Part shown: in pieces, positions 35,710 to 44,574 of the stretch
How positions within the stretch are numbered: position 1 is the stretch's first letter
Layout: every line of letters begins with the position of its first letter
Source of the DNA: Lewinellaceae bacterium
GTDB lineage: Bacteria > Bacteroidota > Bacteroidia > Chitinophagales > Saprospiraceae
Reading direction: 5' to 3'
DNA: 64,000 nucleotides
Assembly (NCBI GenBank): GCA_016710765.1
Contig: JADJUJ010000023.1
Coordinates: forward strand, 4,717 to 68,716
Notes under the pieces: generated by a model
Seen by the model: the letters and a program-made list of their open reading frames with translations, nothing else
Told to the model about the DNA's origin: nothing
Databases searched by the model: none
Translations under genes and position numbers: made by a program

Positions 35710-37492
35710 TTATCCTGTCATTGTTATTCTCGTTATTTTCTCAAATTTCCTCCCCGCTTTCCTTTGCTCCACAATATACCTCGACGCCCGCATCGACAGC
35801 GCCAGAATGGTCCAGGTGCAATTTTTATCGCCCTGTGAGGGGGAAAGGCGCAGCATCCACAACGAACAGGTTTTTCACATCGTGCGCCTGCTGGTATTTG
35901 TTGAGTGCTGAGCGCTTGGGATCGTTGCCCATGCGGGCGGTGCCCACCTCGTGTATGATTTCGCCCGGGGCGTTGAGGCCGTAATCGCGGTCGGCGCCCG
36001 GCTTATCGGAAAGCGGAATGCCGCCCATTTCGTGGATGATTTGCTCGAACGTGTCGTGCATGTGTTTGGCCTGCAGGCGCTCGTGGTCGGAGTGCGTGTA
36101 GTGAAAGCGCAGGACTGGAATGCCGAATTTGTCCACTTTTTCGGGGTCTATTTCGCAGTAATTGTCTTCCCGGGCGATGGCTTCGCCACGGCCGGCCATA
36201 CCCACATAGGCGCCGTAGAAGCGGCGGTAGTCGTCTTTGAGTGCTGTGCCGTATCCGCCCGCTTCACGGGGATTTCCGCTGCGGTCGGGGAACATGCCGT
36301 TGATGTTTTCGATTCCCCAGCCGAAGCCGTAGGCGGGCATACCCATGCCACCCCAGTATTCGATGTGGTAGCCACGGGGGAAATCGAGTTTCTTGTTGTC
36401 GAGCCACCAGGGCGAGTAAACGTGAAGTCCGCCCACACCGTCTTCGTTGTAGCGCTTGCGGTCGAACAGCATGGGAATGATGGCTGATCGGGAGGCGCCT
36501 GTGGAGTCGTGGAGGTATTTGCCCACCACGCCCGAGGAGTTGGCGAGGCCTTCGGGGAAACGAGGAGATTTGGAGTTGAGCAGCAGTCGGGACGTTTCGC
36601 AGGCGCTGGCAGCCAGCACCACGATGCTGCCGCGCACGGTTTTTTCTTCCATGGTTTGGGTATCCACGTAGGAGACCCCGGTGCAGAGCCCGGTTTTGGC
36701 ATCGGTGAGCACTTCGCGCACCATGGCGTAGTTGATCACGTCGAGGTTGCCGGTTTTGAGCGCGGGTTTTATGAGGCAGGAGGAGGAAGAAAAATCGGCG
36801 TAGGCCATGCAGGCGCGGTTGCACTGGCTGCAGTAAAAGCAGGAACCGCGCTCCTCGTTGATGGGTTTGGTGAGGATGCTGAGCCGGGAAGGGATGGTGG
36901 TGATGCCCAGGTTTTTGTTGTGTTTTTTGAGCAAATGCTCGTGCAGCCGCGGTTTGGGTGCAGGCAGAAAAATGCCATCGGGATCGTTGGGAAGGCCTTC
37001 GTTGCTACCAAACACACCGAGGAGGCTGTCCACCTCGTCGTAAAAAGGCTTTACATCGTCGTAGCCGATGGGCCAGTCCTCCCCCAGCCCATCGATGCTT
37101 TTGCGCCGAAAATCATCCGGACCGAAGCGCAATGAGATGCGGCCCCAGTGGTTGGTGCGGCCGCCCAGCATGCGGGAGCGAAACCATTTGAACTCTGTGC
37201 CCGGGGCGGTGGTGTAGGGCTCACCATCGATGTCCCAGCCGCCGTATGCGGCATCAAAATCGCCGAAGGGGCGGAAGCGGGTGGAGGCGCCGCGGCGCGG
37301 CGATTGCCAGGGCCATTTCATCTGGGTGATGTACTTCGGGTCGGCGGGGTCGTAGTGCTGTCCGGCTTCGAGCACCAGCACTTTGGCGCCGGCTTTGGAG
37401 AGTTCGTAGGCGGCCATGCCGCCGCCTGCGCCCGAGCCTACGATGATGACGTCGTAGGTGGTGGGGGTTGCTTTGAATTGGATATCGCGCAT
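35710..37492 (-). CDS. GMC-family oxidoreductase (one frameshift near the C-terminus)
   Basis: The FAD-binding motif is DVIIVGSGAGGGMAAYELSKA at residues about 14-34. GGRTNHWGRISLRF and LVVDAAPF-type segments follow, with Cys-rich FYCSQCNRACMAYADFSSSS. The frame as given stops at 35825 after VVDAAPFPLTGR. Removing one C from the C5 run (plus-strand G5, 35839-35843) continues it with SQGDKNCTWTILALSMRASR to a TAA at 35710-35712. That restores the conserved GMC C-terminus and about 593 residues. It oxidises a sugar or alcohol, probably with the subunit-3-like partner downstream. No Tat signal of its own is seen, so export may ride on the partner. Confidence 0.88.
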
Positions 37493-37694
37493 AAGGGAGT
37501 AAGGATTGGGGCAGTGTATTGTTGAACAATAATGATGGTACCCGGCTGCGCTAAGATAGCCAGGGGATCCAAATTTTTCAGGGAAGCTTGCTGGACGCTG
37601 TAAAGGAGATCGTTAACGAACTTTTATTTCACTGCAAAGACACGTTAATACAGTTTTTAAGGGATGTACCTTATCGGTTAACATGCTCAGTAAC

Positions 37695-38621
37695 CTACCC
37701 CATTTTCCTCCCACAATTCGTGCAAAACATGCCCGCTTGAACGATTTTCGCGCCACAGCCGGGACAGAAATTCAGGGCAGCTGTTGGGGCAACCTGAATC
37801 CTGGTTTTGCGCTCCAACACGTTTTTGTACTCACCAGATTCGGTCCAGGAGAACAACTGGTTGGCGCGGGCAATTTCCCAGCCCTTGTTTTGGGTGAGGT
37901 ATTTGGAAAATTTCATCAGGATGCTTTTCTGCAAACCCTGAAACTCGATGGCTTGTGTTTTAAAATCGTCGAGTACGATTTGCGGATCGTACTTGCCCGG
38001 AAGCCCTGCGGCCTTGATGAGGGCGGTACAAGCCGCTGTAATGTCCTGGCAAGCGAGCAAACCTGCCCGATCGGCGGTATATTGCGAACACTGCAGCCAT
38101 TCCACGATCGCCATCTGCATGCCTGCGGAAAGCAAGCCACCCAGTCCGAACGTTGCCGCGCTGAGGGCGTCCATGAGCACTGGCATCATCTGCCCGATTT
38201 CGGAGTAGAGCACGTGCCGCGCCTGTATGTGCCCGATCTCGCGGCCAAAGGTGAACAGTAATTCAGCTTCACTGTATTTTTCCAGGGCTTCGGTTCCGAC
38301 GACGATGATGGTGTGGTCGACCCCGCAGGTGACCACCTCGAAGTACAGTTCGCGCATGACGTAAATCTGCGGGCGTTCCTTGAAATTCAGGATTTCGCAG
38401 GCGGTTTCAAATACGTCGTATACGTCGGGAAAATTGGAGCTGCTCAGTTTCAGGCTGCTGCCCAGAAACTGCTGTTTGAGCCAGGCTTCGAAGCCCCAGT
38501 CGTACAGCTTTTTTACAAGGCTGTCCAGCCCTTTGGTTTGCTGTAAGGCGTTCAGGGTTTTGGCATCGAAGGGATGCTCGTATTCTGCGGCCTGCAGGCC
38601 TTCGAGTTGAAGCAGTTCCAT
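37695..38621 (-). CDS. M48-like protein with altered zinc ligands and C-terminal zinc ribbon
   Basis: 308 residues. The N-terminal two thirds follow M48 metallopeptidases of the type that ends HVLY (LLFTFGREIGHIQARHVLY, CSQYTADRAGLLACQD). In active members the motif is HExxH, with a downstream Glu as third zinc ligand. Here residues 127-131 read REIGH (Arg codon at 38241-38243), and the third-ligand position is Gln180 (38082-38084). Two of three ligands are changed, so a catalytic zinc is unlikely. The C-terminus is a four-Cys zinc ribbon (CPGCGAKIVQAGMFCTNCG). There is no signal peptide. It may be a scaffold or pseudo-enzyme. It belongs to a cluster of small zinc-ribbon and membrane proteins on the same strand. 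Confidence 0.78.
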   Translation of the reverse strand: MELLQLEGLQAAEYEHPFDAKTLNALQQTKGLDSLVKKLYDWGFEAWLKQQFLGSSLKLSSSNFPDVYDVFETACEILNFKERPQIYVMRELYFEVVTCGVDHTIIVVGTEALEKYSEAELLFTFGREIGHIQARHVLYSEIGQMMPVLMDALSAATFGLGGLLSAGMQMAIVEWLQCSQYTADRAGLLACQDITAACTALIKAAGLPGKYDPQIVLDDFKTQAIEFQGLQKSILMKFSKYLTQNKGWEIARANQLFSWTESGEYKNVLERKTRIQVAPTAALNFCPGCGAKIVQAGMFCTNCGRKMG

Positions 38622-38920
38622 AATCGAAGATTAAAGAACCGGGGTCTGGTTGGCAGCATCACTGTTCCATCCAAACCCCGGATCGGAGTTTTGGCTCGGC
38701 TTTAGCCATTGGTCTTTAGTCTTTGGCTTTGCTTCGAAGGGTTAACTATTTGATTTTCAATACATTATTTATTAATAAAATATTTGTTGATAAATAATGC
38801 ACATGCTGTTTTAAAAAGGGTGTTCAAAATTTAATTCCGATTTCTCCGGTATTTGATTTCACAAGGCACCAATAACCGAGATCGAAGCCAAAGACCAACA
38901 CCCAATGGCCAAAGTCCAGT
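38622..38920. repeat. Intergenic region with two fold-back structures
   Basis: Just upstream of the M48-like gene a hairpin CCGGGGT(C)TGG/CCA(A)ACCCCGG occupies 38639-38681, in the leader or as an upstream terminator. An imperfect inverted repeat built on CCATTGGTCTTTAGTCTTTGG pairs 38697-38742 with 38878-38918. No gene seen. Confidence 0.5.
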
Positions 38921-39286
38921 TTAGTAGGTATCCATCGAACTGCCTGCGACCGCTGCAAAAACAATCATAATGATGTAAAAGAGTATGCCTACGCCAAACC
39001 CGATGGCTGCAAAAGTGCACACATCTTTGGCTGATTTGGGGCGTTCCTTGCTCCAAACGAAGTACAGAATGATTCCCACCAGGGGCACACAAAAGGACAC
39101 CACCTTTAGGATGGTATCAGCACCGGGGTCGTCGGCCGGTGACATGGGCTGGTTCGACATGTTCTGGATGGGCGGATTGAAACTGGGTTGTTGCTGGCCG
39201 GACTGTTTGAGAACGGTTCCACAATTCGAACAAAAGGCGGCATCGTCGTTGTTTTGGGTACCGCAGCTGGGACAAAACATGGGCAT
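38921..39286 (-). CDS. Zinc-ribbon membrane protein
   Basis: 121 residues from the ATG at 39286. The N-terminal zinc ribbon is FCPSCGTQNNDDAAFCSNCG, followed by a Gln/Pro/Asn-rich linker and two membrane segments (about 58-76 and 90-115). This architecture (zinc_ribbon_2 plus two TMs) is common and of unknown function. An ATG at 39352 upstream is rejected because it lies inside the DUF2085 gene. The gene is 14 nt downstream of that gene. Confidence 0.75.
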   Translation of the reverse strand: MPMFCPSCGTQNNDDAAFCSNCGTVLKQSGQQQPSFNPPIQNMSNQPMSPADDPGADTILKVVSFCVPLVGIILYFVWSKERPKSAKDVCTFAAIGFGVGILFYIIMIVFAAVAGSSMDTY

Positions 39287-39300
39287 TGTTTTTATATGGT

Positions 39301-39659
39301 TTAACGAATGAATTGCAATAGTCCGGTTTTTTCCAGCACGTAATCGCCACAAAAGCTACCAGGCTCATTTGGGCAACGCCGAGCAGGATGCCGGTGAACA
39401 GACGGAGCCAGTTGTTGCTTTCCCGCCAACCCATTGCCTGCGAACTGCCATCGATATAGGCCGGAAGCAACATCAGTAAGAAACTCCACCAGCCAAATGT
39501 AAGTAATTTCAGGGCAAACAAAGGAAGACTCAAAAAGCCAATGGCGGTGCCAGTACATCGGGCGCATACAGGGAACTGTTTTCCTTTGTAAAAAAAGGAA
39601 CGATCGGGCCGTCGGTGACACACATGCAGCGCTGCATCTTTAAGATTTGATAGGTTCAT
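39301..39659 (-). CDS. DUF2085 membrane protein (probable frameshift)
   Basis: N-terminal HVCHRRPDRSFFYKGKQFPV and CARCTGTAIGFL, then YIDGSSQAMGWRESNNWLRL and FTGILLGVAQ, match DUF2085: two Cys-His pairs and a D-x-x-Q-x-x-G-x-R-x-S-N-N motif with three to four membrane segments. As given the frame runs on into the next gene to 39117. Adding one T (plus-strand A4 at 39351-39354) ends it at the TAA of 39301-39303 with YVLEKTGLLQFIR. That gives 119 residues and a normal 14-nt gap to the next start. Function unknown. Confidence 0.75.
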
Positions 39660-39665
39660 GGCGTG

Positions 39666-40421
39666 TCAAAGACTGATGGCGGTAATTTTTTGTTCGCCGG
39701 TTTTTGTGGAAAAAAATACCCTTAGCATGCCAGGCATACTGCCATCCGCTGTTTTTTTCTGGAGGGTAAACAGGTATTCAGCGCCTTCATCGCGGTTTCG
39801 TAGCGACCCAATGGCATTTCGGTTGGTGCTTTTTACGTGCTCAATTGCTGCAGGAATTTTGTATTGGTGCGCATTTTGGCAGGCTTTAGCCAGGTTGTTT
39901 TGCAAAAAATCGGGCGGTACAATACCCTTGTTCAACAGGCTGTCGTGCAGCAGGCTGCTCAGCTGGCCTGCCGCCTGCTGCGGGCCCGTTTTTTCCAGAA
40001 TGCCCAATACCTGGTTGATCAGTGCCATGGCCGAAAGGGGGTCGGGGCCGCCAGCTGCATCAGGCTGCTGAACAGGTGGTGTGGCTGGTTGTGCTGGCAC
40101 CGTATTGAGCCGAATGGTTTGGGTCGTCTCTGCAGTTTGCTTTGCGGTAGTTGAGGTTGGGTTGCTTTCCAGTTGCCGGATTTTTTTCAAAATGGCATCG
40201 GTAAAAGCGCCTGCGATGTTGGCACGGGTCAGTTCCAGTTCTTTAACAGTGATTTGCCGGGTGCGGTAGCGTCTGCCGGCATCGCTGAGGTTGGCTTTGT
40301 GGAGCAGGCATTCGTCGTAAAAACTCTCGTCGCGCTCCTCCAGAAAATCGAGGGCGAGTTGCAGGCAGGTATCAAGGTTACCCTCCTTGAGTTGTTGGGT
40401 GATTTGCTCGGCAATGTGCAT
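39666..40421 (-). CDS. Protein with N-terminal EAD11-like effector-associated domain
   Basis: 251 residues from the ATG at 40421 (MHIAEQITQQLKEG). The first ~80 residues (EGNLDTCLQLALDFLEERD, LHKANLSDAGRRYRTRQI, ELELTRANIAGAFTDAILKK) resemble the helical effector-associated domain EAD11, an adaptor found in bacterial conflict proteins beside caspases, CHAT and STAND modules. A Thr/Gln/Pro-rich linker (about 95-130) leads to an uncharacterised C-terminal domain (ALINQVLGILEKTGPQQAAG, LQNNLAKACQNAHQYKIPAA, EYLFTLQKKTADG). EAD families normally pair with an effector carrying the same EAD. No such partner is seen in this window. The longer start at 40499 is less likely. Confidence 0.6.
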   Translation of the reverse strand: MHIAEQITQQLKEGNLDTCLQLALDFLEERDESFYDECLLHKANLSDAGRRYRTRQITVKELELTRANIAGAFTDAILKKIRQLESNPTSTTAKQTAETTQTIRLNTVPAQPATPPVQQPDAAGGPDPLSAMALINQVLGILEKTGPQQAAGQLSSLLHDSLLNKGIVPPDFLQNNLAKACQNAHQYKIPAAIEHVKSTNRNAIGSLRNRDEGAEYLFTLQKKTADGSMPGMLRVFFSTKTGEQKITAISL

Positions 40422-40722
40422 GTAAGGATGGTTGCGACGGGTAAATTTAGCAAAAAGAACGCATCTGTAAATAGGTCTTTTGCTATTGGTTCTTGCCATT
40501 TATCCTTTGAATGACAATTTTCGTTAAAAAAACCATTCCCTGCTATTTGTTCCCACCAGTTCGGGACAGGTATTGACACAAGAAAGTCGAGGTTTCTTCC
40601 AAATCCACTAAGCAGATAGCACGTGGGGGCACCGTTGCGTTTTCTCTTGTTCAGAACAACCACCGCACAGCTTCTTGCTTGAAACCCCTACCTTTGCACC
40701 GGTACCAATCGTCCACAGCAAT
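40422..40722. other. Intergenic region between divergent genes
   Basis: No gene seen. TACCTTTG at 40689-40696 is the likely -7 element of the gene starting at 40723 (26-nt leader). No matching box was found for the EAD-like gene. Confidence 0.4.
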
Positions 40723-41290
40723 ATGTCTGCACCGAAAATTCCGAGCCTGTTTTTGCAAATCGTCGCCGTTTCGAGCCTGGCGATCCTGCTAACATATGCC
40801 TACAGCATTTATAATTTGGGTCCGAAATGGAGCACCATCAGTTTTTTAGTGGGTGTGGCGCTGGTCATGGTCGGACTGGGTTATGTGGTGCTGAAAATCA
40901 GAAATGGCCAGGAGGCGGACAAGAAGTATTACGGTGGGCAAGGCGGTATTTTCATGCTGCTGCTGCTTGCTTTCTGGGGCTGTTCGATGCTGGAGATTCG
41001 GCAGCAGGGAGTGGTTGAAACTGCTGTGGTAGCAAAAAACAGACAATTTCATTACCTGCATCGCCAGAAAACAGCACCGATGTAATGGTAAAAATCAACC
41101 AGCAGACCCTGGCGGTGGACTATTGGATGGCGGCAAACTGGCACGCCTGGAGATTCCTGCGGCATTTGTCGGACAAAAAGCGGTGCTTGACCTGGTTTGT
41201 AAGTTGCCAACCGGGGAGATGAAGGCGTTTCGCGATTCCATAAGTATTGGCGCGGTGAATGATACGCTGCGTTTGCCCACTATATTTTAG
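40723..41290 (+). CDS. Small inner-membrane protein with periplasmic C-terminus (two frameshifts)
   Basis: From the ATG at 40723 (MSAPKIPSLFLQIVAVSSL) three hydrophobic segments are seen (about 8-28, 35-55, 75-92). The frame stops at 41083. Adding one A in the A6 run near 41034-41039 continues it as KKQTISLPASPENSTDVMV. A second indel near 41117-41124 leads into a well-formed tail (GGKLARLEIPAAFVGQKAVL to SIGAVNDTLRLPTIF) ending at 41290. The rhodanese ATG follows 2 nt later, which supports the joined reading. Family not recognised. Confidence 0.55.
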
Positions 41291-41292
41291 CC

Positions 41293-41649
41293 ATGCATTC
41301 GACACCAAAAGTTTCCTTTCTCTTGCCGAAAAATGCTTGGACCGTGCTTCAAAACGGGGTGCTGCTGGTGGATGTAAGAGAGCATTCGGAAGTGGAGGCG
41401 TGCGCCTACTCCTCGCCGGCTAAAATTCATTTGCCTTATTCCGAATTAAAGGCCCGCTTCGCCGAATTGCCCACCGATCAGGCGTTGCTGTTCGCTTGCC
41501 ACAGCGGTAAGCGAAGTTTGCGCGCAGCGGCTTATTTGTCGTATAAAGGCTATACCCGGGTTGCCAATTTGGAAGGCGGTTTGGTAGCCTGGCTGGCCGC
41601 CGGATTGCCGGTGCAAGGAAAGCGTTGCAACTGCAGTTTGACCGATTAG
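41293..41649 (+). CDS. Single-domain rhodanese-like protein
   Basis: 118 residues. VLLVDVREHSEVEACAY and the active-site loop LLFACHSGKRSLRAA (Cys followed by HSGKRS), then VANLEGGLVAWLAAGLPV, are standard for cytoplasmic single-domain sulfurtransferases. A Cys pair occurs at the end (CNCSL). It starts 2 nt after the preceding membrane-protein gene, so the two are co-transcribed. Confidence 0.88.
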   Translation: MHSTPKVSFLLPKNAWTVLQNGVLLVDVREHSEVEACAYSSPAKIHLPYSELKARFAELPTDQALLFACHSGKRSLRAAAYLSYKGYTRVANLEGGLVAWLAAGLPVQGKRCNCSLTD

Positions 41650-41665
41650 TAACGTGTCACACGCG

Positions 41666-41832
41666 CTAAGTACACTGTAAACTAAGTTTCGTTTGATTTT
41701 GGCTGAATCTTTTGGCGCCATCCATCGTCTGTTTTCTCAGCAAGAGCGCTGCTATTCCTTCAAAAACAGGCTTGACTGCCACCAAAATCCTCTACCCAAA
41801 ATCTCAACAAACTTAATTTACAGTGTACTTAG
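41666..41832. repeat. 167-bp element with 24-bp terminal inverted repeats
   Basis: CTAAGTACACTGTAAACTAAG.. at 41666-41689 and its near-perfect reverse complement at 41809-41832 (22-23 of 24 bases). An inner pair GATTTTGG/CCAAAATC also matches. No target-site duplication is visible. It could be a MITE or a structured leader of the AraC gene starting at 41909. Confidence 0.65.
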
Positions 41833-41908
41833 CCAAATGCCAAAACCTCCACAGCCGCAACTTTTGTTGATTACCGCTGTCTTTAGAACGATCAACTACC
41901 CTCTTTCT

Positions 41909-43058
41909 ATGGAATTTGCCATTAATCTAAGGTCCTTGTTGCTGTTGTTGGCCATGGTTCAAGGACTGGTCATTGCGGGCGCCGTGGTGTGGCGCTACTA
42001 TGTCCGCGGCCGGATACGCGATTTGTTCTTCGGTCTGCTCCTGTTATACCTGGTACTTTCGCTGGTATGTTATTTCATAGGCTTTCTAGGCGTGTACGAT
42101 TACGCCAGGGAGGCCGGTTGGGACCTCACTTTTTTTCCCTTTGGAAATGTCTATCTCTACGGGCCCTTGATCTGGTTGTACGTCAGCGCCAGTACCGATT
42201 CCGACTATCGCTGGCGCGCGGAAAATTGGCTGCATTTTCTTTTTGCCGGCCCTGTACTATGGCATCAGTCTGTGGTGCTGGAGTTTGCCAATGGAGCAGA
42301 AAGACAGTCTGGAAGCTGGCCTGTTGGGACCGATCGACACTTTAATTGCCTATCTTTCTCTGGCGGTCTATACTGGCTATTCTTTTCGGCGCTGGCGTAC
42401 TTTCCAGTTTTTCAGCGACAGGAATATGCCAGAAACGATCAAAAACCGAGCGCTGGCTGCTGCGGTTTTTGTTGGTATTTTCCGGGTACCTCCTGTTTGA
42501 CCTGGCCTTTTCTATCTGCGGAAACCTGTTCAATTTTTGGTATACCGAGTGGTATTGGCTACACTTGAGCAGGGCTGGCATGCTGTACTACCTGAGCGTG
42601 ATGGGTTGGGCATTTGTGCAAAACGATGCATTGCCGATACAACTGCTCAGCGTGCGGGAGGAAGAAGGCAGAAAAACCTGTTTCCGGAGGAAGAATTGCC
42701 GTTGCGCATTGCCCGTTTGCGCTCTTTTATGGAACAAGAAAAAGCCTACCTCAATCCGGATCTTACCCTTACGGAATTGGCGCAACAAACAGGCATGAAC
42801 ACCGCTCAGCTCTCCTTTGTGATCAACAATGGTCTTGGGAAAAATTTCAATGATTTCATCAATCAGTATCGGGTGGAAGCCGTGAAGTCGTCGTTGCAGG
42901 ATCCCAGCCTGGCACACCTGAGCCTTTTGGGCGTAGCCTTTGAATGCGGGTTCAACTCCAAAACGACGTTTAACCGTGCTTTTAAAAAGTTGACGGGGAA
43001 TGCACCGAGCGGCTATCTCGTTCGGCTTGCTAAGGATCCTCAAAGCTGTACAAATTAA
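41909..43058 (+). pseudogene. 7TM-AraC-type membrane transcription regulator (several frameshifts)
   Basis: ATG at 41909 (MEFAINLRSLLLLLAMVQGL). About seven hydrophobic segments follow (LFFGLLLLYLVLSLVCYFIG, YLYGPLIWLYVSAS, YYGISLWCW, LIAYLSLAVYTGY, GYLLFDLAFSICGNLF, MLYYLSVMGWAF). The AraC DNA-binding domain (about the last 110 residues) reads LTLTELAQQTGMNTAQLSFV, FNDFINQYRVEAVKSSL and VAFECGFNSKTTFNRAFKKL. This is the common Bacteroidota 7TM-AraC regulator. Frames change near 42270, 42345-42350, 42480 and 42665. All pieces are in order, so the gene is either an error-rich read-out or very recently broken. The C-terminus overlaps the convergent 43030 gene by 29 bp. Confidence 0.72.
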
Positions 43059-44394
43059 GCCTGTACAATTTCCGGTTGGGTGTGTTTACATCCGGCTGCC
43101 CGATACAATACAACCAACCATTTCGAATACTAAAATGATCGCAGAGGTAAGGCAACGCTTTTGGTGTGTAGGATTTACCCGGCCGAACGCTTTTGGGGTC
43201 GATCGACTTAAGTACCAAATCGCCCCCTTTTGCGCTAAAACAGGCATAAATTCTTCCCAGCGGCTGATCGGTGAGTACTTGTTTGCGCCAGCCTGGTTCA
43301 TGGTGGAATTGTAGCGTTTGAATGGTATCCTGCCAGGGATTTACGGCAATGGTCCATTGCTGGTCGTTTACAAAATCCAACAACAAAACCTGATCGCCCA
43401 ATTTAATCAGCGGGGCATATACTGAGTCGTAGGCCAGTTGGTTGAAAAAACCAATAGCGGCAACCAGATCGTTGGTTTCAGCCATTTTAAGTAGGTTTTC
43501 TGGTTGGAGCGCCTGCATAGGGTCCGTCAGCGGACTCAGGCCATTGAGGATATCATCGCGGTCGATATCTGGTATGGTTTTTAAGTAGCTGTATAGGATG
43601 CTGCGGTACTGGTCCAGCAGTTGGTTTTCTGCTTTTTTATCCCTGATGTACGCCAGCGGATGCGCCTTTTTGTCGGGGTCGATGTAGGTATACTGCACAG
43701 ATTGGCGAAATGGCCCCGTTTTTCTAAAAAAATAATAATGGTTCAGCTCCTGGACGCAGGGTGCAATGATTTGGTGAAATTTGGCGGCCGGGTATCGGGG
43801 AAAAGTGTCCAACTGTTGGCCGTTCAAAGTGCATTCCCAGGCAAATTGTTCCCCCACGACATGGTAGGCTCCGGTACAACTTTGGTGCAGTTGCTGTACC
43901 GGAGCCGGAAACTGCAAGCGGGAAATACGTGCTCCGTTGTCGCGACAATACCATAGAAAATAAGATTTTTGCTCCCGAACCAACATCATGAGTCCTGCGC
44001 CGGCAAAGGTATAGTCAATGATTTCCGTGCTAAAATCTTCGGTAAACAAGGTGCCTACCCTCGCATCTCCCACCGAAACCTCCGGAAGGCTAACAGCAGA
44101 TGGGCTGAGTTGGATCTCCAGAAATGTACTGTGCAGGGAGTCTGATGGGATGTGTTGAGGAAAATAACCTACACAGCGCACGATCAGTGGCACGGTAACA
44201 GATGGAATCAAGAGATTAAAGCTTCCATCACTATCAGAAAACCCTAGCAGTTGATCCCCGCTGAGCAGGGTAGCTCCGGGCAAAGGTTCATCCATTTCAT
44301 TGCGCACCATGCCCCTCAGTTTCCAGGAATCTGTTTGAGCGCCCGATGCAAATGCGACGCCCCAAAGGAGCAAATAAACTAAAAGCCGTTTCAT
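43030..44394 (-). CDS. Exported protein with carboxypeptidase-like regulatory domain and 6-bladed propeller-like region
   Basis: 454 residues from the ATG at 44394 with signal peptide MKRLLVYLLLWGVAFASGAQ. Residues about 25-105 are a carboxypeptidase regulatory-like domain (KLRGMVRNEMDEPLPGATLL, GFSDSDGSFNLLIPSV, IVRCVGYFPQ), usual at the start of surface and TonB-linked proteins. The rest contains repeating strand units (FAGAGLMMLVREQKSYFL, LIKLGDQVLLLDFVNDQQW, IYACFSAKGGDLVLKSI) that suggest a beta-propeller. No TonB receptor or sorting signal is present. Function unknown. It overlaps convergently with the AraC gene. Confidence 0.72.
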   Translation of the reverse strand: MKRLLVYLLLWGVAFASGAQTDSWKLRGMVRNEMDEPLPGATLLSGDQLLGFSDSDGSFNLLIPSVTVPLIVRCVGYFPQHIPSDSLHSTFLEIQLSPSAVSLPEVSVGDARVGTLFTEDFSTEIIDYTFAGAGLMMLVREQKSYFLWYCRDNGARISRLQFPAPVQQLHQSCTGAYHVVGEQFAWECTLNGQQLDTFPRYPAAKFHQIIAPCVQELNHYYFFRKTGPFRQSVQYTYIDPDKKAHPLAYIRDKKAENQLLDQYRSILYSYLKTIPDIDRDDILNGLSPLTDPMQALQPENLLKMAETNDLVAAIGFFNQLAYDSVYAPLIKLGDQVLLLDFVNDQQWTIAVNPWQDTIQTLQFHHEPGWRKQVLTDQPLGRIYACFSAKGGDLVLKSIDPKSVRPGKSYTPKALPYLCDHFSIRNGWLYCIGQPDVNTPNRKLYRLNLYSFEDP

Positions 44395-44574
44395 TTGGTT
44401 AAGGTACTTGGAGGGAGAGAATTGTGCAAGCAGATTGATTGAATGCTGGCTTGGCAGTGCTAAATGGGGCTCCCGATTGAACAGACCGCAAAAAGTCATT
44501 GGAGAGGGGTCAGATTATAATTTGAGGCATGGGAGCGTTTTTGCTTGTGCATTTTTGCAGAAAAAACATTTGCT

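Noticed and set aside
35951..37135. Two plus-strand frames of 178 and 208 codons
   Set aside because: They lie wholly inside the GMC oxidoreductase in antisense and show no motif.
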